Assembly (NCBI RefSeq): GCF_029868325.1
Contig: NZ_JARWNW010000205.1
Location: forward strand, 1 to 34,583
DNA from: Nocardia carnea
Lineage (GTDB): Bacteria > Actinomycetota > Actinomycetes > Mycobacteriales > Mycobacteriaceae
Direction: 5' to 3'
DNA length: 34,583 nt
Shown here: positions 7,871 to 15,899 of the stretch, piece after piece
Layout of the letters: each line of letters begins with the position of its first letter
Position numbering within the stretch: position 1 is the stretch's first letter
Made by a program: the position numbers and the translations under genes
Notes under the pieces: generated by a model
What the model saw: only the letters and a program-made list of their open reading frames with translations
What the model was told of the DNA's origin: nothing
Database searches by the model: none

Positions 7871-9444
7871 CGCGGGATGGTGCTCCTACCGAGGTCGGGG
7901 GAACGGTTGGTCCAGCGGTCGCCCGCGACATCGCCCATGGCTTGATCGGCGCGGGACATCCCGGAGGTCGCCGACCGGGCGGCGCCGATTCCGCTGGCGA
8001 CGCGGGACGAACCGGACGGTACACCGCCGCCGCGTGGCGGTTCACCCGGCCGTTGCGGTTGCGGTGCCGGGGCACCTCCTCCACCGCCTCCGCGAGGTGG
8101 CGGCGCCGGCCGCGGGGCGCCGCCGCCGCGTCCGCCTCCGGGCGGCGGGGGACCCGCTGCGCCGCCGACGTATCCGGCGCGCCCCGGGGCGGCCGCACCC
8201 TTGGCGCCGACGGCCTTGGTACCCATGGCCCCCAGCCCCGCCGCGGCGAGCAGTGTGCCACCGGTCGCGGTCAGACCCGAGCCGCCGCTGCCCACGATTG
8301 CCACCGCCGGCGTGACCAGGCGCATCAGCGCCGGCAGGACGAACGCGACGCTGCACAGGAGCACGATGGCGACCAGCATCCGCTGGGCCTCCTCGGCTTC
8401 GGGCAGACCACCGGCGGGGGTCATCTCGTCGACGTGGCCCGCGGTGGTGAACGCGATCATGTACACGATCGCGGCCACGGGTTTCCACAGCATGAAGGCG
8501 ATGATCCAGCCGACCAGTTTCTGATACGACTGTTTACCCGTATTCATCCCGGACGCCGCCGCCGCCAGCGGCAGTACACCGGCCGCGATCACCAGCAACC
8601 CCTGGCGCACGATGGCCAGGACGATCTGGGCGAGCGCACCGAGCAGGCCGACAATGGCGATGATCAGTACCAAGCCGGGTGAGAAAGCTTGCAACTTACT
8701 GGTTTTCACCATGAGCTCGGCCATGTTGCGGGCGTTGCCGTCGGTCGAATCCTGGATTATCCACTCGGCGAACCGGTCCGAGGCCACGGTACCGGCGACG
8801 ATGACCGCACCGAGCATCCAGGAACTGAACACCACTCTGGTGAACATCCGGAACGATTCGGCCGCCTCGTTCATCGCGGCACCGCGTCTGGCTTCGGCCA
8901 GGCGTAGACCGGTGATGATGATCGAGGCGATCAACAGCAGTATCTGCACCTGGTAGGTGTAGTCGTTGATCTTGGTGAACAACGTGCCCGAATCACTGGC
9001 CACCTCGTTGGGCACCTTCATCCAGAAGGTCAGAGCCAGGATGATGGCCTCACCGAGGCCGTTCATCAGCGAATCGACCACCTTGCCGAAGGTCGAATCC
9101 CACGCCTTGTCCTTGACCGCGGTCGCGGCTTCGCCGGGATGGGCCGCCGCGTTACCCGCCTTGCAGACCGCCGCTGCGGCATCGCCCAGCGATATCCCCG
9201 GAATACCGAGATCATCGAGCGCGTCGTGTATCTCGTTGCAGGTCTGATCCCAGCCGTAGGGCTGGCTGTTGGCCACGGCCGGAGTCGTGACCATCACGGT
9301 GAAGATCACCGCGAAGATGGTGACGAATCGTCTGGCCAGCGATACCCGCCGGGAAACGGCCGGATCCGGACGCCGATCGTCGGAGCCGCTGTCCTCGCGC
9401 ACTACCTGAGCTTCCACTTTCCGTCCCAACAACGGAATCACCAT
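7867..9444 (-). CDS. VirB6/TrbL-like polytopic channel protein with Gly/Pro-rich tail
   Basis: A 525-residue membrane protein. A basic N-terminus is followed by a signal-like helix (about 38-59, ending PAVANS), then an extracytoplasmic Cys-containing segment and about six or seven hydrophobic helices between residues 125 and 400. After about residue 400 it becomes a low-complexity tail rich in Gly, Pro and Arg (GGGRGGG, PPPRGGGGGG). The layout matches VirB6/TrbL subunits, which form the inner-membrane pore of type IV systems. I chose ATG 9444 because GGAGGG sits 9 bp before it; an in-frame TTG at 9453 lies directly on that ribosome site. The start overlaps the preceding VirB8-like gene by 7 bp. 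No sequence signature proves the VirB6 role, so it rests on topology and neighbours. Confidence 0.8.
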   Translation of the reverse strand: MVIPLLGRKVEAQVVREDSGSDDRRPDPAVSRRVSLARRFVTIFAVIFTVMVTTPAVANSQPYGWDQTCNEIHDALDDLGIPGISLGDAAAAVCKAGNAAAHPGEAATAVKDKAWDSTFGKVVDSLMNGLGEAIILALTFWMKVPNEVASDSGTLFTKINDYTYQVQILLLIASIIITGLRLAEARRGAAMNEAAESFRMFTRVVFSSWMLGAVIVAGTVASDRFAEWIIQDSTDGNARNMAELMVKTSKLQAFSPGLVLIIAIVGLLGALAQIVLAIVRQGLLVIAAGVLPLAAAASGMNTGKQSYQKLVGWIIAFMLWKPVAAIVYMIAFTTAGHVDEMTPAGGLPEAEEAQRMLVAIVLLCSVAFVLPALMRLVTPAVAIVGSGGSGLTATGGTLLAAAGLGAMGTKAVGAKGAAAPGRAGYVGGAAGPPPPGGGRGGGAPRPAPPPRGGGGGGAPAPQPQRPGEPPRGGGVPSGSSRVASGIGAARSATSGMSRADQAMGDVAGDRWTNRSPDLGRSTIPR

Positions 9445-10244
9445 CGAGTCCAACCCTCCAGCGATTCGACATACTCGGTCTGTGTGTTAGGCGAGGTGGT
9501 GGGCTTCAATCGCCAATCACCCGCATCCCACACCATGATCAGCCGCATGGTCACCCACACCGGTTTCCCGTCCAGCGCCGGAGCGCGCAGCGCCAGCCGC
9601 ACTATCGCCATATCGTCGGCGTAGTCGTCGATCTTGAACGCATCGGAGGCCACCAGGTACCGGGTGACCGATTCGGGCTGCTGCTCGGGCAGCGCATCCG
9701 CTTCCAGGGCCTTGTCGTAGGCCGCGATCTGCTGTGCCGAAACCCGCACCTGCCGCACGTACAGGTCGCGGTGAGCGGGCCGGGCGTTGAGCCGATAGGT
9801 GATCTGCGCGGCGGCCAGCGCGGCTCCCTGCGGTGTATGCGAATATCCCACTGCCAGACCGTCTTCGATCCGCTGCGGGCCATCGGAGGTGGAGAACGGA
9901 ACCGAGGCGCCGTATACCCGCTGCCAACCCCGCGGCGCGGTGGTACCCGCCGGGGCAGCCGTGAGCCAATCCGGATCCGACGGATTGCGCTGCGGCGACG
10001 GATCCTGCGGCAGTACCTGCCCCGCCGGGTTGTTCGGAATATCCACCCGGCGGTTGAAAACGTCTATCTCCGGATCGGCGAACCCCTCACCCACCGCCGG
10101 CGCAGGTGCCGGGCCGGCCACGGGCTCGTCGTCGCGTCCGGTCCACATGACGACGCCCACGACCACGATCAGCGCCAGCACCGCCGCGGACGCCACGACA
10201 CCGAAGGAGACTCGGTCACGCTGATAGGTCTCCTTCCCGCTCAC
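9438..10244 (-). CDS. VirB8-like single-pass envelope protein
   Basis: 268 residues: short cytosolic N-terminus, one helix (about 14-34), a Pro/Ala linker and an extracytoplasmic domain. Residues about 107-148 (from GWQRVYG through HTPQGAALAAAQITYRL) align by eye with the protein encoded immediately upstream (WQPFQG ... HSPTGAGVAAMVHAVRL), and both end with a D-W-R-L motif. The topology and the WRL ending suit the NTF2-like VirB8 fold, which nucleates type IV channels. Start GTG at 10244 overlaps the upstream TGA by 4 bp. I infer a tandem duplicate that diverged into a transmembrane-anchored and a lipid-anchored form. No catalytic motif is seen. Confidence 0.75.
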   Translation of the reverse strand: MSGKETYQRDRVSFGVVASAAVLALIVVVGVVMWTGRDDEPVAGPAPAPAVGEGFADPEIDVFNRRVDIPNNPAGQVLPQDPSPQRNPSDPDWLTAAPAGTTAPRGWQRVYGASVPFSTSDGPQRIEDGLAVGYSHTPQGAALAAAQITYRLNARPAHRDLYVRQVRVSAQQIAAYDKALEADALPEQQPESVTRYLVASDAFKIDDYADDMAIVRLALRAPALDGKPVWVTMRLIMVWDAGDWRLKPTTSPNTQTEYVESLEGWTRW

Positions 10245-10882
10245 TTCGGTGCCTCCACTTTCACTGTGTCACTCGGTATTTCACCGACGGGTTCGATGGG
10301 TCGCGCGGTCGATTCCGGATCCGGCAGCCGTAACCGCCAATCGTGGGCGAACCACTCCACCGTCGTATGGTTCACGGCCTTCGAACTGTCCGAATACTCG
10401 CTGTACACGTCCACCGCTGCCCGCTGATCGGTGTACTCGGTGATCCGGTACCCGAGTAGCCGGGGCGCGTACACCGGATCCGCGGGCCCGCTGATGGACA
10501 CCTGCACCCGGTTCACCGCCCACTCGTCCTTCGCCGGCCCCGGAACCACTTCGCGGGCAGCGATATTCGACCATTGACTGTCATCGGCCACCGACAGTCG
10601 CACGGCATGCACCATCGCCGCAACCCCCGCGCCGGTCGGCGAATGATCGAAACCCGTTGCCGCACCGTCGTTTTCCGCAGTAGGCCCTTGATCGGTACGC
10701 GGCAGCGGCACACCCTGGAAAGGCTGCCAGCGCACATTCGTCGGCGGCGCGGACAGATCCGGCGGCGCCGCCGCCTCCCCTCCCCCACAGCCGACGGCTC
10801 CGGTCAGTAGTACCGCCGACAGCAATCCGGCAGCCCGTAACGCACCGAACCGCGGCGCGGCCGGTGTCTCGGTCGAATTCAT
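10241..10882 (-). CDS. VirB8-like lipoprotein
   Basis: 213 residues with a hydrophobic N-terminal segment (about 15-31) ending at Cys32 (GAVGC), an imperfect but plausible lipobox. The domain contains WQPFQGVPL (about 52) and GFDHSPTGAGVAAM (about 77-90), and ends in HDWRLRLPDP. It is clearly related to the single-pass protein encoded next. Start ATG 10882 with GAGGGG 12 bp upstream. It follows the small two-helix protein gene by 31 bp and is translationally coupled to its paralogue. Likely an outer-face structural part of the secretion channel (inference). Confidence 0.75.
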   Translation of the reverse strand: MNSTETPAAPRFGALRAAGLLSAVLLTGAVGCGGGEAAAPPDLSAPPTNVRWQPFQGVPLPRTDQGPTAENDGAATGFDHSPTGAGVAAMVHAVRLSVADDSQWSNIAAREVVPGPAKDEWAVNRVQVSISGPADPVYAPRLLGYRITEYTDQRAAVDVYSEYSDSSKAVNHTTVEWFAHDWRLRLPDPESTARPIEPVGEIPSDTVKVEAPK

Positions 10883-10913
10883 CCGCAGGTCGTTCCCCTC
10901 GCCTCGCCCCGGC

Positions 10914-11183
10914 TCATCCCGGCAGGAACGCCAGGGCGATACCGGAGGCGGTACTGGCGACGGCCGCTCCCAGCAGACTCATGAGCACGCCGTGCGAGGC
11001 GTCGTTCATCGCCAGATCGCCCTTGAAGGTGAGCCACAGTTTGCCCGCGGAGACGATCAACCACGCCAGACAGCCCATGAGGACGAACCACAGCAGCCAG
11101 TTCAACAGCTGCATCAGCGGTTCCAGCACCTCGGCCGGCATCTGCTTATAAGCGAATACACCGGCCGCCCCGACCAGATCCAT
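10914..11183 (-). CDS. Small two-helix membrane protein, VirB2-like position
   Basis: 89 residues with two hydrophobic segments: about 27-47 (NWLLWFVLMGCLAWLIV) and about 65-87 (GVLMSLLGAAVASTASGIAL). It is paralogous to the preceding gene's product: both share L-x-Q-L...L-x-W-F-V-L, an A-G-K motif after helix 1, and a Gly/Ala-rich helix 2 with A-x-x-A-S/T-x-x-G. Size, topology and position before the VirB8/VirB6 genes resemble VirB2/TrbC pilin-type subunits, but no signal-peptide cleavage is obvious. Start ATG 11183 has GAGG 5 bp upstream; 7 bp separate it from its paralogue. Confidence 0.72.
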   Translation of the reverse strand: MDLVGAAGVFAYKQMPAEVLEPLMQLLNWLLWFVLMGCLAWLIVSAGKLWLTFKGDLAMNDASHGVLMSLLGAAVASTASGIALAFLPG

Positions 11184-11190
11184 CTCTACC

Positions 11191-11490
11191 TCACGTTCCG
11201 ATGACGGCGTTCATGATGGTGCCCGCGCTGGTGGCCACCACGCCGCCGATCATCGCGCCCGCCACCATCTTCGGAGACTCCAGACCACCACCGGTCCACT
11301 TCTCCCACGCGAACTTACCGCCCGCGTAGACGATGCCGCAGATACCGGACAGCAGCACGAACCAGGTGAGATAGCGGACCAGCTGCAGGATCTTGTCGGA
11401 ACCGGGCGGCGCCTCCGGGGTCGGATTGCCTATCTGCGCCAGTACGGCCGTGTCGTAGACCTGGTGAACCGCCAGAAGTACGGTGCTCAT
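11191..11490 (-). CDS. Small two-helix membrane protein, paralogue of its neighbour
   Basis: 99 residues. An N-terminal amphipathic stretch and a Pro-rich loop lead to two hydrophobic helices at about 45-65 (LTWFVLLSGICGIVYAGG) and about 80-98 (MVAGAMIGGVVATSAGTIM). I chose ATG 11490 because AAAGG lies about 7 bp upstream; the frame stays open to 11523 but has no ribosome site there. Similarity to the next gene product suggests tandem duplication, so the two may form a mixed oligomer. VirB2-like pilin or pore-lining subunit is the best guess; function unproven. Confidence 0.7.
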   Translation of the reverse strand: MSTVLLAVHQVYDTAVLAQIGNPTPEAPPGSDKILQLVRYLTWFVLLSGICGIVYAGGKFAWEKWTGGGLESPKMVAGAMIGGVVATSAGTIMNAVIGT

Positions 11491-11543
11491 CGGGTGCCTT
11501 TCTCGATAGCTGAGGTGCAACATTGGGTCCGCGCGAGCGCGGG

Positions 11544-11567
11544 GAGCACGGAACAGGACATGTGCTC
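11544..11567. promoter_or_regulatory. Hairpin in the 93-bp gap inside the type IV operon
   Basis: GAGCAC and GTGCTC arms (6 bp) enclose a 12-base loop. The hairpin lies in the widest gap of the operon, between the P-loop protein gene and the first two-helix gene. There is no T run, so it is not a classic terminator. It could be an RNA processing site or attenuator that adjusts expression of the pilin-like genes. Short arms make chance possible. Confidence 0.3.
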
Positions 11568-11583
11568 GACGGGCATCACGGCA

Positions 11584-12249
11584 TCACTCCTCCACGAATC
11601 TCGATCGGCCCCGCGCGGGGGCGGCCTCCGATTCTTCCAGGGCGGCACGGGCGGCCGCGACGATCTCCGAGCCGAGTTCCCGGATATCCAGGGGAACTTC
11701 GTCGAGTGGATCGATCCGGCGCCGGCGCTGTGCGGCGACCGCCGCCCCGGGGGTCCACACCGGCAGCTTCTCCGGCTCCACCAGAGTCCATTCCTCGTAC
11801 CACGGCACCTGCCAGACCTGTCCGGCGAGTGAGGCCACCACATCGCGATACCGGCGGATCTCCGGCGCCATCCGGCCCGGCCGGGCCGCCACCGTGATCA
11901 GCCCGAGAACCTCGCAGGGACCGGCCAGCCCGGCATGATGCTGGCGCAGCAGATCATGGGCATGGGTCAGCCCCGCGATGGTCTCCCGGGCGACCAGCAC
12001 CACGAACGGCGATTCCCGTTCGAAACCCCCCGGCCAGCGGCGCCCGGAATCAGCGGCGGGCGCCAGGATATGGGCGAGGGTGCTGGCACCGGCGCCGCCG
12101 TGCACACCCAGCAGCCAGACCAGGGGCGCCCGCCCGGCTCCCGGAACGGGGCGGTCCCAGATCGCGGCGCGGCGCGATTCCGGCGGGGGCACCACTCCGG
12201 CGGCGGCGGTACGGTCGGGTCGGCGAGGAAGATTCATAGCGGCCGTCAT
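11584..12249 (-). CDS. P-loop-like protein lacking the Walker A lysine (DUF6668-like)
   Basis: 221 residues. After a Pro/Arg-rich N-terminus comes LVWLLGVHGGAGASTLAH (about 43-60), which has the shape of a MinD/ParA/CpaE loop but carries Ala where the P-loop Lys should be and no leading KGG lysine. The middle (FVVLVARETIAGLTHAHDLL) resembles the sensor part of the SIMIBI fold. I think it belongs to the actinobacterial DUF6668 group, from memory. It starts at ATG 12249, overlapping the MinD-like gene by 4 bp, so the two are probably partners. Whether it binds nucleotide is doubtful; a polar-localisation or assembly factor like TadZ/CpaE is an analogy only. Confidence 0.72.
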   Translation of the reverse strand: MTAAMNLPRRPDRTAAAGVVPPPESRRAAIWDRPVPGAGRAPLVWLLGVHGGAGASTLAHILAPAADSGRRWPGGFERESPFVVLVARETIAGLTHAHDLLRQHHAGLAGPCEVLGLITVAARPGRMAPEIRRYRDVVASLAGQVWQVPWYEEWTLVEPEKLPVWTPGAAVAAQRRRRIDPLDEVPLDIRELGSEIVAAARAALEESEAAPARGRSRFVEE

Positions 12250-13112
12250 GATGCCACCCCGGCGAGTAACCGCTCGTAGGTCTGCCGGGTCTCGTCGGCC
12301 AGGGCGATATGCCGGACCAGCTCACCACGGGCGAGATGCGGATCGTAAGGCACCTCGACGATATCGCGGACCCAGCCGGACAGATGCTCGCGCAGATGAT
12401 CGGCGACCCGCGAATCGACGCCCGGATGCTGATGCGATACCACGATCGTGGTATCGCCGACGATGCCACCGCCCATCGGCTCGGACTGGTCGCCGTATTC
12501 GTCGTCCAGCCATTCGAGCGTCACCCGCAGCCGGTTCGCCGCGTCGACGCGTGCCGGAATGGCCAGTACCAGGGCGATATCCGCATCGTCGAGCAGGGGA
12601 CGCAACTGGCGGCCGGCGATCGGGCTACCACCGTCGAAGATCCCGGTGTACCCGGCGTGGTCCACCGCCCGCGCCACGGTGAGATAGCTGGCCCGGCGGC
12701 GCAGCGGCGCCGCATCACGCCACAGCAGGCCGATGCCCGAGGTCGCGCGCGACATACAGTCCTTCAGCGGCGCCGGTTCGTCGTCCCCGCGTCCGTACAA
12801 CCACTGCTGCAGGCTGATCGGATGCAGATGCTCGTCGGCTCCGCGCAGGGCCAGATCGCCGCCCGCCGGGGTGGCGTCCACGGCCACCGTGGCCGTTCCC
12901 GAAAGCCCCAGTTCACCAGCGAGACCGAGCGCGGTGGTGGTCGTTCCGGCACCACCGCAGCCACCGACGACCAGGATCGGCCGGGCCGCGCCCGGGGTGC
13001 GGCCACCGTTACCGCGCAGCCGGACCACCGACGCCTTCCGGTTCGCGCCGGTCTCGTCCGCCGCCTCGGAATCCGATGCGGTATCGAGCCAGCGGCTCCA
13101 ATCCTCTCCCAT
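12246..13112 (-). CDS. MinD/ParA-like ATPase with atypical P-loop
   Basis: 288 residues. An N-terminal acidic segment leads to ILVVGGCGGAGTTTTALGLA (about 46-65), then VAVDATPAGGDLALR (Asp-containing switch, about 75-90) and VLAIPARVDAANRLRVTLEWL, the order expected of ParA/MinD proteins. The loop reads G-G-A-G-T-T, lacking both the signature and the P-loop Lys, like TadZ/CpaE-type members. I chose ATG 13112 because AGGAGAG lies just upstream in the gap after the previous stop; the frame extends to 13214 without a better site. Likely role: positioning or assembly of the secretion machine at the membrane (inference from family). Confidence 0.78.
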   Translation of the reverse strand: MGEDWSRWLDTASDSEAADETGANRKASVVRLRGNGGRTPGAARPILVVGGCGGAGTTTTALGLAGELGLSGTATVAVDATPAGGDLALRGADEHLHPISLQQWLYGRGDDEPAPLKDCMSRATSGIGLLWRDAAPLRRRASYLTVARAVDHAGYTGIFDGGSPIAGRQLRPLLDDADIALVLAIPARVDAANRLRVTLEWLDDEYGDQSEPMGGGIVGDTTIVVSHQHPGVDSRVADHLREHLSGWVRDIVEVPYDPHLARGELVRHIALADETRQTYERLLAGVAS

Positions 13113-13125
13113 CCTGCACTCTCCT

Positions 13126-14037
13126 CTATCCGGCCGTAATACCCGTGATGAGGGTGCGGCCGTCGATCGCCGCGGTGGTGACCGTCTGCCTGCTGTAGGT
13201 GGCCGGTTCACCACCGGGCCGGTATTCGGTGACCTCGACGGAGTACCGCCCGTCGGCGACGGTCACGATGCGTACGCAATGCCGGGTGCCGGGTTCGACG
13301 CTGTCGATCCCGGCCTGGATGACCTCGCCCGAGGACACCGGGGCACCGGGCGCCACCACCGCGCGGGCAGCGGCACCGGAACGCTCGACGTAGTAGGCAT
13401 ATTGGAAGCGCAGAATCGCGGCCGGCCCGGAATCCGTTCCGCCCGGGCCGGCGCCGCGGAGCACCGGGCCGTCCTGTTCCTCCGGACATTGCCTGCCCGC
13501 CACAGTCCCCGCGCTGCCGGAAGTGAAACGTAAACCGGCCCCGTCGTCGGGTCCGGCTGCCCGGGGCGCGCCCGGAGCCAGCAGATACACCACCACGGCC
13601 GTAGCGATGGCGAGGACGATAACGGCGGCGATCAGGACGCCGACCGTGCGGCGCCGGCGGGCAGTGGCATCGCCGGACATATCGCGCAACCGGCCGGGAT
13701 TACGGCCGATACGGGCGGGTTCGGCGGTTTCGTCTTCGGGCCAGGGCATACGCAACAGATCGCCGTCACGCTCGCCGGCCGGCTCGTCCACCCAGTCGGA
13801 CCAGCCGCCGGTGAATTCGGTGCGTCGGCCGGAGAGTTCGGCGGGCGCCGGATCCGGCGCGGCGGAGGCGCTACCGGCCTCGGCGATATAGTCGGGATAC
13901 CTGGCGGGACCGTCGTCGGCGGCGGCCGCGGTGACCTCCGGTTCGGGCCGCTCGGCCGGGCGGTCCACGGCACCACTGTCCCCCTCGGGTTCGAGCGGGT
14001 CGTACCATCGGTCGAGTTTTTTGTAGGACTTCAACAT
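13126..14037 (-). CDS. Single-pass membrane protein opening the type IV operon
   Basis: 303 residues. A long acidic, Pro/Ala-rich cytosolic N-terminus (about 1-125) is followed by RRRR and one helix (about 131-153), then an extracytoplasmic domain with two Cys (about 184 and 254, possible disulfide). GPAAILRFQYAYYVERS (about 204-220) leads into it, and a beta-rich end (RYSVEVTEYRPG) closes it. I do not recognise a characterised family. It lies 13 bp before the MinD-like gene, so the long cytosolic arm may recruit that ATPase (inference). Start ATG 14037 with a GGGGGA run directly in front. Confidence 0.7.
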   Translation of the reverse strand: MLKSYKKLDRWYDPLEPEGDSGAVDRPAERPEPEVTAAAADDGPARYPDYIAEAGSASAAPDPAPAELSGRRTEFTGGWSDWVDEPAGERDGDLLRMPWPEDETAEPARIGRNPGRLRDMSGDATARRRRTVGVLIAAVIVLAIATAVVVYLLAPGAPRAAGPDDGAGLRFTSGSAGTVAGRQCPEEQDGPVLRGAGPGGTDSGPAAILRFQYAYYVERSGAAARAVVAPGAPVSSGEVIQAGIDSVEPGTRHCVRIVTVADGRYSVEVTEYRPGGEPATYSRQTVTTAAIDGRTLITGITAG

Positions 14038-14094
14038 TCCCCCATTCCCGTGGCGCCGGGCACGTGATATCGCATCATCGATCCCTCTCGGCGA

Positions 14095-15777
14095 TCAGTT
14101 CACGGAGAACGAGTCGTTTTCGGTTGTCGGGGGTGTATCGGACCGGTCTGCCGACGGCCGATCCGGGGACACGCCGCCGGCTCCTGTCCCGAATGGGAAT
14201 TGTCCCGTACCGGAGGGAGCGGGCGCAGGCGACGCGCCGGGCCCGGTTCCTGAGAATCCGGCGGACGGCGGCGCCGCGGCCCCGGGAGCGCTACCGAGCG
14301 GGGCCGGTTCGTCGGCAACCGGTTCGCTACCGCTGCCGTAGGCGTTCGCGAGATCCCGCGCGGCAGCGGCGAACCAGTCGGCGATGAACTTCGTGGGCGC
14401 TTCGCCGGTGGCCGAAATCGATGCGTTGCCATAGGCCTGATGCCGCTGGATGGTGTCCCAGTACCGCACCCACGTCGTGGTGTCGAGCAGGGCGTGGTTG
14501 TCCTGGATGTTGTCGACGACGGCATTGAAAGCCTGGGTCACCAGCCGGATACCGGTGGTCGGCGGGATGAGTTGCGGAATCGCGCCCAGCAGCTTGGTTC
14601 CCAGCAGCAGCAGCGCCGCCGGCGGGTTCGCCAGTCCGGCCGTGGCCAGTTCGGCGATCGCCGCGGGGTTCAGGACCGTACGCACCACGGTGACCACCGC
14701 GTTCAGGCCGATCATGCCGACCTTCAGCAGCGCCCGCATCGCACCCGGAATATCCAGCGGGGTCCGCGGATCGGCGGCATCGGCCAGCCGTTCGGAAATC
14801 GACTTCTTCGGCGAGATGTTCAGATTCGCCAGCGAGGTGCCCGAAACATCCTCGTTGACCACCTTGGTCGCGGTTTTGATCGAGGTGAAGGCGAGCGCCT
14901 GGGCCACCGAGGTGAGCGAGGCGATGGGGTCGCCACCACTGAGCTTGGCCTGCCCGACGATACTGGCCACCGCCTTCAGGATCGGCGCGCCCTCGGGTGC
15001 GTCGCAGGCGAGATCGCCCGGGGCGCAGAAGCTGGCCACCCGTCCGGTGAGGGTGCCGAAATCCTCGGCGGCGTCCCGGTTCGGGGCGATCCCGCCGCCG
15101 GTGGCGGGCGCCTGCGGAAGCGCGGTGATTCCGGCGATTTCCGCGCCCTCGGTGCCGGGCGCCGGATCCGGGTTCGCCTTACCCGGAGCACCGGGAAACA
15201 GTGCGGCGCCGGGGGTTCTGGTGGGGTCGCCGATGAGGGCCACGGCCGCGATCTTGTCGTCGGGCAACGGGCCCTGCCCCTGCCCGATCTCCTGGGCGAA
15301 TACCGAAGCGACATGGGCACCCTGGGAATAGCCGACGATCGCGAACCGGGTATCGGGGCAGCGCTGCGCCACCGACACGGCCATGGTGCGCAACCGGATC
15401 AGCCCGCCGCTCACCGATTCCGAATACGGGGTGACGCTACCGCCGTCTATCCCACCGAAACTGGATTCGTAGGGCACATAGGCGCGCTGGACCAGCTCTT
15501 CCTCGGGTGCGGCGGCCATCAGCGGCCGGAACACCGTGGACAGCATGCCGGTATCAGTGGTGGGCGCGGCATCCGGCGACGATTCGCCGGTGCCCTGGAT
15601 CCCCAAGGCGTACATTGCCGGGCAGGTACTGACCGGTAATTCGTTCGACGAACCCGATGGCCCGGAGAGGTCGGGCGGCTGGGCGTATGCGGGAGCTGTA
15701 AGGGTCCCTGCTGTCACGGTCGCCACAGCGACGGTGAGTGCGATCAGCATCCCCGAGAAACTTCTGCTTACAGCCAT
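14095..15777 (-). CDS. Secreted cutinase-family esterase with a long insertion
   Basis: About 560 residues, a serine esterase expected outside the membrane. The signal peptide spans 1-32 with cleavage after APAYA. The alpha/beta-hydrolase core has the nucleophile GYSQGAH (about Ser151) and CAPGDLAC (about Asp255), with paired Cys near 52/140 and 251/258 as in mycobacterial Culp enzymes. The catalytic His normally follows the Asp by about 14 residues. Here none is nearby; the best match is RHQAYG (about His446), followed by ATGEAPTKFIADWF. This leaves about 190 inserted residues that look helical and hydrophobic. The tail is Pro/Gly/Ser-rich. I prefer ATG 15777 (clean signal peptide) to TTG 15789. 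It lies 57 bp before the type IV operon, so co-transcription is possible. Confidence 0.8.
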   Translation of the reverse strand: MAVSRSFSGMLIALTVAVATVTAGTLTAPAYAQPPDLSGPSGSSNELPVSTCPAMYALGIQGTGESSPDAAPTTDTGMLSTVFRPLMAAAPEEELVQRAYVPYESSFGGIDGGSVTPYSESVSGGLIRLRTMAVSVAQRCPDTRFAIVGYSQGAHVASVFAQEIGQGQGPLPDDKIAAVALIGDPTRTPGAALFPGAPGKANPDPAPGTEGAEIAGITALPQAPATGGGIAPNRDAAEDFGTLTGRVASFCAPGDLACDAPEGAPILKAVASIVGQAKLSGGDPIASLTSVAQALAFTSIKTATKVVNEDVSGTSLANLNISPKKSISERLADAADPRTPLDIPGAMRALLKVGMIGLNAVVTVVRTVLNPAAIAELATAGLANPPAALLLLGTKLLGAIPQLIPPTTGIRLVTQAFNAVVDNIQDNHALLDTTTWVRYWDTIQRHQAYGNASISATGEAPTKFIADWFAAAARDLANAYGSGSEPVADEPAPLGSAPGAAAPPSAGFSGTGPGASPAPAPSGTGQFPFGTGAGGVSPDRPSADRSDTPPTTENDSFSVN

Positions 15778-15795
15778 AGCGACCCGCAATCACTC

Positions 15796-15838
15796 TTACC
15801 GCAGTTACCGAGCGCGACGAAACGCAGTAAACGGTAAC
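15796..15838 (-). promoter_or_regulatory. TTACCG-repeat region upstream of the cutinase gene
   Basis: On the plus strand, TTACCG occurs at 15796-15801 and again at 15805-15810 (9-bp period). GTTACCG (15804-15810) is matched by the inverted CGGTAAC (15832-15838). Clustered direct and inverted copies 20-60 bp before the start look like an operator for a dimeric repressor or activator. No specific regulator can be named. Confidence 0.35.
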
Positions 15839-15899
15839 AGATTCCGGCTATGACCGCTGAAGCGGCGAAGAGTTTACGCGACCCGCCTGCACCCCCCGG

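Noticed and set aside
6510..8261. 583-codon minus-strand frame overlapping the SCO6880-family and VirB6-like genes
   Set aside because: Arg/Gly/Pro-rich shadow in a different frame of two supported genes; no ribosome site or domain.
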